Origin: Okeania sp. SIO1I7
GTDB taxonomy: Bacteria; Cyanobacteriota; Cyanobacteriia; Cyanobacteriales; Microcoleaceae
NCBI GenBank assembly: GCA_010672585.1
Contig: JAAHGF010000034.1
Span: 1-64,000 of the forward strand
Length of the DNA stretch: 64,000 nucleotides
Direction: 5' to 3'
Shown: piece by piece, positions 41,516 to 50,677 of the stretch
How the letters are laid out: the number at the start of each line of letters is the position of its first letter
How positions within the stretch are numbered: the stretch's first letter is position 1
Program-made: the position numbers and the translations under genes
Notes under the pieces: generated by a model
Told to the model about the DNA's origin: nothing
Databases searched by the model: none
Seen by the model: the letters and a program-made list of their open reading frames with translations, nothing else

Positions 41516-42363
41516 GTCTTTGTTGCATGAAAGTAGGATTCTTAAGATCCATTCCGCAGCTATATCCCTATCTTTGGCAATGGCTTGATGTTGATTTATC
41601 TATTGTCCAATAGTTATGACTCTACTGAGAAAGCGATCACTATCTTTGACGATGGCTTGATGTTGATTTATCTATTGTCCAATAGTTATGACTCTGCACT
41701 GCCAAGCGATCGCTATCTTTGGCAATGGCTTGATTTTCATTATCTATTGTCCAATAGTTATTGCTCTACTGAGAAAGCGATCGCTATCTTTGACGATGGC
41801 TTGATGTTGATTTATCTATTGTCCAATAGTTATTGCTCTACTGAGAAAGCGATCGCTATCTTTGACGATGGCTTGATGTTGATTTATCTATTGTCCAATA
41901 GTTATTGCTCTACTGAGAAAGCGATCGCTATCTTTGACGATGGCTTGATGTTGATTTATCTATTGTCCAATAGTTATTGCTCTACTGAGAAAGCGATCGC
42001 TATCTTTGACGATGGCTTGATGTTGATTTATCTATTGTCCAATAGTTATTGCTCTACTGAGAAAGCGATCGCTATCTTTGACGATGGCTTGATGTTGATT
42101 TATCTATTGTCCAATAGTTATTGCTCTACTGAGAAAGCGATCGCTATCTTTGACGATGGCTTGATGTTGATTTATCTATTGTCCAATAGTTATTGCTCTG
42201 CTTATTCAACCTCAAAGCTCTTACAGGTAAAAGTTTCAGTCTTTTTCTGTCAAACATTGATGTTCTATTGATCTATTGTCCAATAGTTACAGTAGTTTCC
42301 GCGCGTTATGAAGTACATATGCGGATCAAGTGCGGCAGCTATATATTTTCATGCAACAAAGCC
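41516..42363. mobile_element. Tandem-array element 2 (nine 72-bp units), complete with inverted ends
   Basis: A 15-bp inverted repeat, CTTTGTTGCATGAAA (41518-41532) and its complement (42347-42361), bounds the element. ATTAATAAT stands directly outside both ends (41507-41515, 42364-42372), as a possible 9-bp target duplication. Nine units of exactly 72 bp follow, with CTATTG-TC-CAATAG at 41600, 41672 and every 72 bases to 42176. Most carry GCGATCGC. A closing block ends with a tenth hairpin at 42273. Because 72 is a multiple of three, a long repetitive frame stays open on the plus strand. The ends (GGCTTTGTTGC) resemble those of some IS5-family elements, but no transposase is present. Confidence 0.85.
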
Positions 42364-42376
42364 ATTAATAATTAAT

Positions 42377-42630
42377 AATTAGGGCTTGCTGATTAAATAT
42401 TGCGCGCATTGACTGATATTGGTTTCAGCCTTTTTTTGCCTTTAAAAAGTGCAAACTTTTAGGTCTAAAAAGCTGCATAAAGCTAGTATTTTGGGATGAT
42501 TATGGCAGAAAAATTACTCTTACAATTTTTACGACTACCTCCTCTCTAATTTCCATTTATCCTGACTCTTAACTACTCCCTACTCCCTACTCCCTACCTC
42601 AACAAAAAGACTTTTCAGCAAACCCTAATT
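42377..42630. mobile_element. Miniature element E2
   Basis: Ends AATTAGGGCTTGC (42377) and GCAAACCCTAATT (42630), inserted within TAATTAA heptamers. Same family as E1 (14280-14543), opposite orientation. Between it and the next gene (42631-42800) is a degraded family B copy with the segment GAGGATTGACGCTTAAG twice (about 42655 and 42685). Confidence 0.65.
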
Positions 42631-42800
42631 AATAATTACCTCTTATTGAAAAGAAGAGGATTGACGCTTAAGAAAAAAAATACAAAGAAGAGGATTGACG
42701 CTTAAGAAAAAAAATACTTTGATCCAATCCTATTATTTATAAGAAGAGGTATTTATAAATTCTAAATTCTAAATTATTGAATTCTTCCTTCTTCCTTATT

Positions 42801-43196
42801 TTATCTATTGAGATTATTTTTTTCTTCCAGTTCTTTCACTTCTTTTTCTAGAAAAAAGTTAAGAAAAGTTCTAATTCCAGCAATTGCTGCTAACCTTCCA
42901 ATATCACTCCAATTTGGAGATATGGCAGTTCCTACTATATCAGCAGCTAAGAGAAATTCTAAAGCTAGAACTAGGGAGATACCTAATTCAAGTCTGATTG
43001 TTCCATCTTGTGCAAAAAGCCTCTTGTTTTTCCGTCTTTTCCACATTTGTGCTAGTGCTTTTAGCACTGCAAAAGCAATAATAAAAACTGCAACTGCTTC
43101 AATAAAAATCTTCAGAATAAGCACAAACTCATCTAAAAAATTCTCAGCTAATTCTATTAAATTTACAGCTAGATAAAAACATACAATAGAAGTCAT
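42801..43196 (-). CDS. DUF1622 family membrane protein
   Basis: A 131-residue protein with two to three transmembrane segments and the DUF1622 signature: IRLELGISLVLALEFLLAADIVGTA, followed by LAAIAGIRTFLNFFLEKEVKELE. The family is widespread and of unknown function. The opening residues TSIVCFYLAVNLIEL are also hydrophobic; a later Met start is not available before the conserved part. No partner genes. Confidence 0.85.
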   Translation of the reverse strand: MTSIVCFYLAVNLIELAENFLDEFVLILKIFIEAVAVFIIAFAVLKALAQMWKRRKNKRLFAQDGTIRLELGISLVLALEFLLAADIVGTAISPNWSDIGRLAAIAGIRTFLNFFLEKEVKELEEKNNLNR

Positions 43197-43609
43197 AATT
43201 ATTCGTTACTACTGCCTCTAAAATTGAGTAAATATTTTAATTTTCTAAGTATATCATGCCAGAAATTAAAAGTCTTGCTACATTCCCTTGAGAGTAGGGA
43301 GTAGGCTTAAAAAACATAATATGTTTTGAATTAATGTCGAGAATAGTTATAAACATTGCTGAAGTATTATTATTACTTAATAACTGAAGTTTAATTTATA
43401 TTCCCCTTATTGTGTAAGAATTTCCTGCGGACTGCTGCGCAAACAGCTATTAGCTGTCATACCATTTCTCAAAAGTTTTGCTACATCTCCATTGGGAATA
43501 GGGAGTAGAGAGTAGGGTTCAAAGGCATAAGATATTTTGGATTAATGCTGATAGCTGATAGCTGATGGCTGACGGCTGAATGCTTACCTTATTGCCTGCG
43601 CTTCGTGCT
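43197..43609. other. Gene-free spacer
   Basis: Two related segments (CTTGCTACATTCCC at about 43274 and TTTTGCTACATCTCC at about 43478, each followed by an AGGGAGTAG run) look like duplicated repeats. GCTGATA heptamers (about 43550-43580) end in a GAATGCTTACC motif next to the HerA-like gene end. No gene is evident. Confidence 0.5.
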
Positions 43610-45349
43610 TTAAAACCCAATATCATCCAGAGCAACCTGAGCTGCTTCATATAATTCTTCATCAGACACATATCGCCAGTCTGTATCTCCTATTTCCTGA
43701 TAAAAAGTCTGGTCATAAGCACGAGTTTGAATAACTACTGGCATCGGTACCGCATGACCTAATACCAAAGCTTGTTGTTTAGAATCCAACTTTGCCAACA
43801 CAGACCGTAAACTATGACCACCAGAAACTCCTGTAAAAATAGAATCTATATCCTTATCATCATTTAATAGAGCTGTAATTCTTGTACCAATTTGAGACAT
43901 AACTTCTGCATCTATCCCAGAAGGTCGCTGGTCTACTACCAATAAAGTCACAAAATATTTCCGCATTTCTCTAGCTATTGTTCCAAAAATAGTTGAACGT
44001 ACTATAGCAGGGTCTAGAAAACGGTGAGCTTCCTCAATAGTTATGACTAATGGTTGAGGGCGATCGCTCGGATTTTTAGAACTTAAAAATTTATCAGCTT
44101 TCCGTACATAACTATTATGAATTCTACGAGTAATCATATTAGCAGCTAGCATATAAGAAAGCATATTCGACTGGGAACCAAATTCAATAATAACGTGTTT
44201 ACCAGCATCCAAAGATTCTAAAATTTCTTCAATATAATTATTCGTATTTTTGGTCTGCATATATTTCAGATTATCCAGTCGCAATAACTTTCTTTGTAAA
44301 GACATTATTGAACCTTTGTGACCCCTTTTCTCATCACAAAATGTTTGAATATCTTCATTAGTCATTTCCAGTAATTGAGCAATCCAAGATTTACCAAATT
44401 CACTTCTGAGAATATTTGCACTATCAATACTTGCCTCCGATAAATTTAATTCCCGTTGCACCAACCCAATATCTTCCACCTCAATTTGGTTATAACTTAA
44501 ATACAATTCTCGTGCATCTCGCACACCTCTACGTTTAGTCGCTTCTGGATCGAGAGTCCATAATTCGACTCGTTCTGGAAACAATTGTTTTAAACCTTTT
44601 ACCGTATTAACTTGTTTTCCTTCCGCCATTGCTTCCCAACCATATTCAGAGTGCATATCAAAAATTAAATTTACAGCAGCTCCTTTACGAATAATCCCAG
44701 ATAAAAGTAAACGAGTCAGAAAAGACTTACCTGTTCCTGACTTCCCAAAAATGCCATTACTCCGTTCTACAAATCTATCTAAATCTAAACAAACAGGTAC
44801 ATCCATATCAATAGGTTTACCTACAGCAAAATTGCGCCGACTCTGGTCATCTTCCCTACCAAAAACCAGACTAAAATCTCTCTCACTTGCGTCAAATACT
44901 TGGGAAAAATGACTCGGAATAGTTTTCACTGGCATTAATTTTATTTCAGCACTGGTTTGAGCTTCAAAAGATGCTAAATTTTCTATGGATTGAGATTTTT
45001 TGTTATTGCCATTATTGTCATTAGCGTTGAAATATACTGGGGATTTTTCTGAAGAAATAACTAACATCAACATTGGTGCAAGTTCGATAGTGCCATAAGT
45101 ACTACCTCCAGCTAAAACAGATTGTAAAAAATCATCTGTAGGTAAAGGAGGATTAATCATTATTCGTTCGCTGGATGTTCCTAATAAAACATCAGTTAGC
45201 ATACAAAAAAAGTGAACGCGTACTCCTTTTACTACCAAAAATTTACCAACCCGCATATCTTCTACTAATATGTCTGGATGTAGTCGTACTTCTAATCCTT
45301 GACTGAGAGAACCTTGAATTACTGAGCCTAATGGTTGTTCAAAATCCAT
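43610..45349 (-). CDS. HerA-like ATPase (DUF87)
   Basis: A 579-residue FtsK/HerA-type ATPase. An N-terminal HAS-barrel-type region (about 1-100) precedes the RecA-like core with Walker A GKSGTGKS (202-209), the DMHSEYGWE segment, Walker B VITIEEAHRFLDPA and the sensor/arginine region DQRPSGIDAEVMSQIGTRI. HerA hexamers move double-stranded DNA and usually work with the NurA nuclease in end resection, or in defence systems with Sir2 or other effectors. No nurA or effector gene is next to this one. Length and motifs are intact. Cyanobacteria commonly carry this lone form. DNA translocation is expected from the family; the partner is unknown. Confidence 0.87.
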   Translation of the reverse strand: MDFEQPLGSVIQGSLSQGLEVRLHPDILVEDMRVGKFLVVKGVRVHFFCMLTDVLLGTSSERIMINPPLPTDDFLQSVLAGGSTYGTIELAPMLMLVISSEKSPVYFNANDNNGNNKKSQSIENLASFEAQTSAEIKLMPVKTIPSHFSQVFDASERDFSLVFGREDDQSRRNFAVGKPIDMDVPVCLDLDRFVERSNGIFGKSGTGKSFLTRLLLSGIIRKGAAVNLIFDMHSEYGWEAMAEGKQVNTVKGLKQLFPERVELWTLDPEATKRRGVRDARELYLSYNQIEVEDIGLVQRELNLSEASIDSANILRSEFGKSWIAQLLEMTNEDIQTFCDEKRGHKGSIMSLQRKLLRLDNLKYMQTKNTNNYIEEILESLDAGKHVIIEFGSQSNMLSYMLAANMITRRIHNSYVRKADKFLSSKNPSDRPQPLVITIEEAHRFLDPAIVRSTIFGTIAREMRKYFVTLLVVDQRPSGIDAEVMSQIGTRITALLNDDKDIDSIFTGVSGGHSLRSVLAKLDSKQQALVLGHAVPMPVVIQTRAYDQTFYQEIGDTDWRYVSDEELYEAAQVALDDIGF

Positions 45350-45624
45350 ATAAATTACTTCGTTACTTTAGAATGCTATATCAAGTTATATCATGTCCGC
45401 TTAATTAGTGATAATACAGTTTTTAGGTGCTAGGTGGCGTGGAAAATCCCTACTTTAATAATCTTATACAGTTAGCACATTTTTATCTCAAGATATTTCG
45501 GTAAATTTTTGATGATATATATCACTATCCAGTTTATTATTTGTCACAGTTATATTTTTGCGGACAAGAGTTAATAGAAGTTGTATCTATAAGTATAGAT
45601 TTTAATTTGAGGAAATTAATCAAA

Positions 45625-45795
45625 ATGAATAATAATACATCTAAAGAAGCACAACAAATTCACACAAATTATAACAAAGAACAGATGAATGCCATCGCTA
45701 AAGCTATGATTGTCAGTTTTGCTTGGTCTTGGGCAGATTTATTACAGGAAAATCGTTATAAAAACAATAATACTATTGGTAAGACTGCTTCATAA
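45625..45795 (+). CDS. Small hypothetical protein (56 residues)
   Basis: The start is the ATG at 45625; GAGG lies 13 bases upstream. The frame extends further upstream without a plausible start. The product is polar with an Asn/Lys-rich N-terminus (MNNNTSKEAQQIHTNYNKEQ) and a short amphipathic helix (AIAKAMIVSFAWSWADLLQEN). I do not recognise it. AT-rich base composition like its surroundings. A relation to the HerA-like gene, which is divergent, is not evident. Confidence 0.4.
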   Translation: MNNNTSKEAQQIHTNYNKEQMNAIAKAMIVSFAWSWADLLQENRYKNNNTIGKTAS

Positions 45796-45906
45796 CTAAA
45801 TATTCTGTTTGGTAAAAAAAATATTTATCATAGTAGTAGTGCAAGTATTTTTAGACAAATGAATACAATATGTCAAAAACCAAAACAAGCCAAATTAAAT
45901 TAGTTT

Positions 45907-46040
45907 TACCGAAAAAAAAATTGTGGCTTAAAACCCCTATTTTAAGGGGGATAAAAAGAAAAAATTTCCTTTGAGTCAATCCTATCCGTTTTCAAGGAGA
46001 GGTAATTATTAATTATTAATTATTAATTATTAATTATTGA
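45907..46040. repeat. Repeat family B, copy B7, after the TPR gene
   Basis: It runs from TTTACCGAAAAAAAAATTG through CCCCTATTTTAAGGGG and GGAGAGG to TAATTAT heptamers (about 46006-46040). It lies 55 bases beyond the stop of the minus-strand TPR gene; between them a CCCACC...GGTGGG hairpin (46045-46070) could act as terminator. Confidence 0.65.
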
Positions 46041-46094
46041 ATAACCCACCTAATCTGATTTTGAGGTGGGGACTATACTCAACATTTTTTGAAA

Positions 46095-47789
46095 TTAGCC
46101 TTGCATCCTTAACCGATCTTTTCTATTAAGTACTTCTTGGTAATCGGGCTTAATTTCCAAAGCTATATTGTAAGAACTAACTGCTTCTTGAATATATCCT
46201 AATTTTTCCAAAATTAATCCTCTTTTAAACCATATTTGATGATTACCTGGTCTTAAAGAAACTATTTGGTTGTAGGCAGCGATCGCTTCTTCATACTGCT
46301 CTAATTTCTCCATAATCGTAGCTAGTTCTGACCAAGCTTGATAATTATTAGGCCAAATCTTAATAGCTCGATTATAACTCAAAGCAGCCTCTCGATCATT
46401 TCCCATTTTTGCCAAACATAATCCTCGTTGTAACCAAGCATCAAAATTTTGAGGCTGTTTTGATATGACCAAATCATAAGCTGCTATTGCTTGAGAATAT
46501 TTTTGTAACTTTTCTAAAGCAGCTCCTCTTTGTAAACCTACTTTAGCCACAGAAATTCCTTGTTTCACACTCATTTCTATTACTTTGTCATAAGCGGCTA
46601 ATGCTGCTTCATACTGCTGGAGTTTTTCTAATGCTTCTCCTCGACAATTCCAAGCTTCTAAAAAATCTGGTTGGGTAGTAATAGCATTACTGTATGCAAT
46701 AAGAGCTTCATTATACTTACTAAGTGCCATGAATGCTTTGCCTCGACCTAACCAAGATTCTGGATAATTAGAATTAATTGTAATTGCCTGATTAAAAGAT
46801 TCTAATGCCTCATCATACTTAAATAAATCTAATAAAGTATGACCGCGACTAATCCAAGCTTCTGGTAAATTAGAATTAATATTAATTGCTTTATCAAAAC
46901 AAGCAATTCCTCCTTCTTTCCAATGATTTTTTAAAGCTAATCCTTTATAAAACCAAGCTTCATAATCATCTGGATTTAATTTAATTACCTTATTAAAAGA
47001 AGAGACTGAATCGTGATATTTGTGTAGTTTACTTTGAGCAATTCCTAAGTTAAACCAAGCTAAATAATTATCGGGTTGTAATTCTATTGCATGGTCGTAA
47101 CTAGCTACTGCTTCAGCATAACGAAAAGTTTCAACTAAAGCTAATCCTCTATTTAACCAAATATGGTAATTATCAGGTTGCAATTTTACAGCACAATCAT
47201 AAGCAGCTAATGCTTCAGCATATTTTTTTACACTTAATAAAGCTTGACCTTGAGCATACCAAATTTCTCCCATCATCGGTTGTATTTTCAGTGCTTTTTT
47301 ATAACAGTGGATAGCAGCTTGATACTGTTTAAATTCAGCTAAAATAATACCTTTATTGTACCAGAGTTCATAATTATTTTGGTTGACTTTTATTCCTTTG
47401 TCAAAGCAAATTATCGCTTCTTCATACTGCTTTAAATTAGATAATACAACACCGTAACAATTCCAAGCTTCATCATCATTTGACTTGATAGATAGCGATC
47501 GCTTATAAGCCTCTATTGCTTGTTCATATTTTTGTAGTTTATAGAAACTATGAGCGAGTTTTAACCAACCTATAGCCCAGTCTGGCTTAATTTTAACGGC
47601 ATTTTCGTAGTAGGATATAGCTGACTCATATCTGCCCATGTTATACATCCTGTTGCCACGGTCAAATTCTGGAAATGCAGAAAATATACTAAAAATTCCA
47701 TTAGCAGCAGAGATGCTTTGGCTATTAGTATTGTCTAATGTTGTTAAAAATGTCAATTTTTGGGATGATTGAAAATCAGTTTTGGTCAT
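46095..47789 (-). CDS. Tetratricopeptide repeat protein
   Basis: A 564-residue protein composed almost entirely of about fifteen 34-residue TPR units, from RMYNMGRYESAISYYENAVKI to the end, with the consensus A-x(2)-W-x(2)-R/K-G-x(2)-L ... Y-x-E-A-x(2)-Y/C-x(2)-A-I-x(2)-P-D. There is no enzymatic domain, signal peptide or membrane segment. TPR arrays are protein-binding scaffolds; the partner is not indicated by neighbours. The final unit ends four residues before the C-terminus. ATG at 47789 gives a short non-TPR leader of about 45 residues. Confidence 0.9.
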   Translation of the reverse strand: MTKTDFQSSQKLTFLTTLDNTNSQSISAANGIFSIFSAFPEFDRGNRMYNMGRYESAISYYENAVKIKPDWAIGWLKLAHSFYKLQKYEQAIEAYKRSLSIKSNDDEAWNCYGVVLSNLKQYEEAIICFDKGIKVNQNNYELWYNKGIILAEFKQYQAAIHCYKKALKIQPMMGEIWYAQGQALLSVKKYAEALAAYDCAVKLQPDNYHIWLNRGLALVETFRYAEAVASYDHAIELQPDNYLAWFNLGIAQSKLHKYHDSVSSFNKVIKLNPDDYEAWFYKGLALKNHWKEGGIACFDKAININSNLPEAWISRGHTLLDLFKYDEALESFNQAITINSNYPESWLGRGKAFMALSKYNEALIAYSNAITTQPDFLEAWNCRGEALEKLQQYEAALAAYDKVIEMSVKQGISVAKVGLQRGAALEKLQKYSQAIAAYDLVISKQPQNFDAWLQRGLCLAKMGNDREAALSYNRAIKIWPNNYQAWSELATIMEKLEQYEEAIAAYNQIVSLRPGNHQIWFKRGLILEKLGYIQEAVSSYNIALEIKPDYQEVLNRKDRLRMQG

Positions 47790-48990
47790 AATTTTTTTCC
47801 CTTGAGCTTGATAGAGTCTATCTAAAAATAGTATTATATAATGCAGAAAGAAGAAGGAAGAAACAAAAAAGAAAAATCCTGGCGTTGTCTGAGTTTTAAG
47901 CTTTTGATATGTCAGTTCAAATCCGGTTGAATACTTATTATATACTTGGGGAATATGGGGAGATAGGCAAGTAGAGAGATTGAAGGCTTGAAATAATTAT
48001 AGAATTATGAACATATACTGTATAACCGGATTTTATATCAAATTACAGTAATAGAAGTTTCCAATAATAAAAAATCAAATCAATTATCCCACAGAAATCA
48101 TCAATTCTTTCTCCCTGCTCCCTGCTTCCTACTCCCTCTCTTCTGGAGAGGTCTAATACCAATTAGATAAATTTTTGCTACAAATAGCTAGGCTATTTCT
48201 TAGGAGTCAGGAGTCAGGAGGACCGAGTCGTATGGGAATAGTTTCAATAGCAGTTTTGAGCTAATAAATTCTATTTTTCTCTTGGTGCGCGTTCCCTCTC
48301 TTGGTCAGCATTCCCTTGCGTCTGACGCCGACGCGGGGTCTGACCGCAAGCGAGCTGGCGTCGTCGCGGGGTCGCACCGCTTTGTCAAAGGGAGACCTCC
48401 TGCATTTGTCTTTTTCTCACGCTTATTATTCGTAACATTCTTTTTTCAAAATGGTCTAATGGCGACTGCTATAGATTCAATGCAAGACCAATATGGAATA
48501 GTAAAATTTCTAGCAATACTAAAAAACCTTAAGAGTTTAGTATGCTCTACTGACTACTAAATTTGAATTGAAGTGAAGTTGTTTAACTGGATTTGAGATA
48601 ACAGAACTTACGCACAACCTACCACTTATGGTAGGAGTTAACCACCATTAACCCCTACAAATAGTGTATAATTTAATCTTCTGCATAAGTACTGAGAACA
48701 TCAAGATCGAAAACAAAGGAGGATTTGAGCAAAGTTTCACTACAAAAGAAAAAAACAGGGTTAGATATGGCGTTTGCTAGGGCACAACTACGTTAATGTG
48801 GAGCGTTGCGTCAGTAGTATCATCCATCAAATTGTGATAAAATTTTTATAGAAAAACATGATAATGATGTTACCTGCGATTCTATACTTGGCCAAGGGAC
48901 AACATCTGTAACTATTTAACCAACACTTTAGCATACTATATATATTATTTTTGTTCAATCTGGTTATCATCAGAAAAACTAATCAAATTC
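47790..48990. other. Gene-poor spacer with repeats
   Basis: A 70-base segment (CTGGCGTTGTCTGAGTTTTA and neighbouring AAGAAGG heptamers, about 47840-47912) recurs at about 57620-57697. An F-family copy lies at about 48050-48155. A GC-rich block (48283-48400) contains the inverse of the segment at 28073; an open frame through it is repeat-derived. A 48-base inverted structure around TACCACTTATGGTAGG (48620-48635) follows. From about 48700 on the sequence is unique and AT-rich, with no believable coding frame. Confidence 0.5.
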
Positions 48991-48993
48991 ATA

Positions 48994-49130
48994 TATAATA
49001 TTTATACTTGTGAATAGTTAAGACGCGACAATTAGCTCAATTGGTGTAACAATCAAATAGGTGACAAAAACAGGTTAGTTATTATCCACTTTTAAATAAA
49101 GAGCTTAAAAATATAACTAACCTATTTTTA
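48994..49130 (+). ncRNA. Candidate small structured RNA (weak)
   Basis: A TATAAT box at 48994-48999 lies in a non-coding, non-repeated stretch. About 75 bases later AGGTTAGTTAT (49072-49082) pairs exactly with ATAACTAACCT (49113-49123) and is followed by ATTTTTA, a terminator-like end. In between is a smaller stem CAATT-AGCTC-AATTG (49029-49043). No -35 box is clear. This is only a structural suggestion. Confidence 0.25.
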
Positions 49131-49240
49131 GGTAAATTTATTTGCCTCAGCAATCTTAGATGTTCCTTTATGTTGTTCTGAAAATTGGAACTAGAGACTT
49201 TAAGTAGTAGGTCTCTCAAAAATATTACTGTCGCTCATTT

Positions 49241-49389
49241 GGCGTTGCTGATTCTGGATATAATTTTGCCCCCCTAGCCCCCCAATTTTGGGTGTAATAA
49301 AACTCTAAAAGTCCCCCAAAATTGGGGGATGCGCGGGGGCTTGACCAGAACCAAACAATCGCTGATTCATACTTCAATTCAGCAATGCC
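49241..49389. mobile_element. Miniature element A4 with 8-bp target duplication
   Basis: Ends GGCGTTGCTGA (49241) and TCAGCAATGCC (49389, one mismatch). The outer flanks are identical: GCTCATTT at 49233-49240 and 49390-49397. Same length (149 bp) and core as A3. No coding capacity. Confidence 0.88.
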
Positions 49390-50070
49390 GCTCATTTTAA
49401 TCTAGGGGTAGGACATCACCTCTGTCAAAATTGCGGTCAGGGTTTTCCGGGCTGAAGAATCTCGTGTTGTCGCGTAAGTGCAACGTCGGGAATATGTCAA
49501 ACTTGTTGATGCCATAAATAAAGAAGTTAGTCTGAAAATTTCTGCTGTTGAGGACAGTAAAAATCCCCTGCAGCATCCTCTGGCTATTTGCAATCAACCT
49601 CTCTGGTTGCTTAAACCTCTCCACATTAGTGTGTGGGGAAAATTTGTACTGGAAAATCAAAAGTTAATATCTTGAAGAAGTAGTCAGGAGTCAGGTAGAG
49701 AAGTTGTTGGATCGGTGAGGTACAAAAGTCAGTAGAATGCGGTCTATGGAATTCTCACCCCACCAAGAGTATTTGTACCCTGTAGACAGTGAGGTACTAA
49801 ACCCATAAGGAAAAGATAATTAATATCATATCCAGTAGCATCAGAGCGTGTATAAAATAAGGTAGCAATGGGAAAAAACCTTCTGCCTTTTCGTTTGTCA
49901 TGCTGCGCAAATAGCATAAGCGCCTTCCTTCTACCAAAATCTAATTACTCAACCGGGCATGATATAACTTTTGACTTTTGCCCATCAGTTGATAATGACT
50001 ATTCACATCTTACCTTTCCGGTAAAGTAAAAAAATAAACTGTAGAACTCTTATAGAGAGTCTTTAGACCT
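49390..50070. other. Spacer with degraded sequence of unknown origin
   Basis: From 49400 to 49680 base composition is more balanced than in the surrounding spacers, and open frames exist on both strands (for example an in-frame stop within SVKIAVRVFRAEESRVVA then VQRREYVKLVDAINKEV), which suggests a decayed gene, but I recognise no family. At 49715-49800 a D-related hairpin (GTGAGGTAC on both sides) is seen, and family C ends (ATATCATATCC, GGGCATGATATAA) at 49827 and 49955. Confidence 0.35.
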
Positions 50071-50424
50071 ATGCAAAATCTAGTAAAAACAGGGGCGTGG
50101 ATGAAACCCCAAACTATTAACATTCTAAATGCTATGACTACTCGTATGTATACTACAGTACCTAAATTTACGCCATTAAAACCTTTGCGACAATGGCTAG
50201 ACCATATAGAAATTAATAACCCCAAATTAGCCAAATTTCTGTGTAAATTAATTCCCAGTCAGTGCCCCTTTGAGCGTGATATCACTTTTTTTGGTCATAT
50301 CTTGTTTCATATTCCTCCCATGTGCAAACTCAACCCTCTTTATGATGAATTAATTGGTTTGAGATTTAGAGCTTTGTGTTATTTAGCGGATGTTTGTGGA
50401 GAAGATGTAACCTCATACTGCTAG
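50071..50424 (+). CDS. Mo-dependent nitrogenase C-terminal family protein
   Basis: A 117-residue protein of the Mo-nitro_C family, a cyanobacterial family named after its first listing with nitrogenase but not a nitrogenase subunit. Typical parts: LKPLRQWLDHIEINNPKLAKFLCKLIPSQCPFERDI and the C-terminal LYDELIGLRFRALCYLADVCGEDVTSYC. Function unknown; it is found also in non-diazotrophs, so it does not prove nitrogen fixation. The first ATG (50071) precedes the conserved part by about 28 residues; an internal Met at residue 11 or 22 could be the true start. Downstream, a 10-bp stem AGCTTTCCCA/TGGGAAAGCT (50489-50545) has a long loop. Confidence 0.85.
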   Translation: MQNLVKTGAWMKPQTINILNAMTTRMYTTVPKFTPLKPLRQWLDHIEINNPKLAKFLCKLIPSQCPFERDITFFGHILFHIPPMCKLNPLYDELIGLRFRALCYLADVCGEDVTSYC

Positions 50425-50556
50425 TCTGGGGAACAATAATGGGACTCATTGCCACTGCTTTTCATATTGGCGATAGCTCAAAAGGTAAAGCTTTCCCAGT
50501 TAAGAATTAATCAATTGAAATCAACTTTTATTTTATGGGAAAGCTATGAGGTACAT

Positions 50557-50672
50557 TACCGAATAATTAAGGTTTAAAACCCCTCCTTTAAAGGAGAAAC
50601 AAGAAAGATTTTTCCTTTGAGTCAATCCTCTTCTTTTTAATAATTATTAATTATTAATTATTAATTATTAAA
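50557..50672. repeat. Repeat family B, copy B8, directly after purQ
   Basis: It runs from TTACCGAATAATTAAGGT through AACCCCTCCTTTAAAGGAG and CAATCCTCTTCTTT to TAATTAT heptamers (50638-50670), five bases from the purQ stop codon. It is another case in which the family forms the 3' end of a gene. Confidence 0.75.
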
Positions 50673-50677
50673 TGTAG

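Noticed and set aside
41585-42271. A 228-residue open frame with 24-residue repeats (IYLLSNSYCSTEKAIAIFDDG)
   Set aside because: It exists only because the array unit is exactly 72 bp; the sibling array with 73-74 bp units has no such frame. No ribosome site. Treated as a by-product of the element.
43610-45349. HerA-based defence system (with Sir2, DUF4297 or similar effector)
   Set aside because: No effector or NurA gene is adjacent; the neighbours are a DUF1622 protein and a small unknown protein.
48282-48560. 92-residue plus-strand frame
   Set aside because: The first half is a GC-rich dispersed repeat that recurs inverted near 28073; the start is not conserved-looking.
49020-49090. tRNA gene suggested by TTAGCTCAATTGGT, similar to a tRNA D-arm
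   Set aside because: No acceptor stem, anticodon arm or T-arm (GTTCRA) can be built around it.
50071-50424. Evidence for nitrogen fixation
   Set aside because: The Mo-nitro_C family name is historical; members occur in strains without nitrogenase, and no nif genes are in the window.
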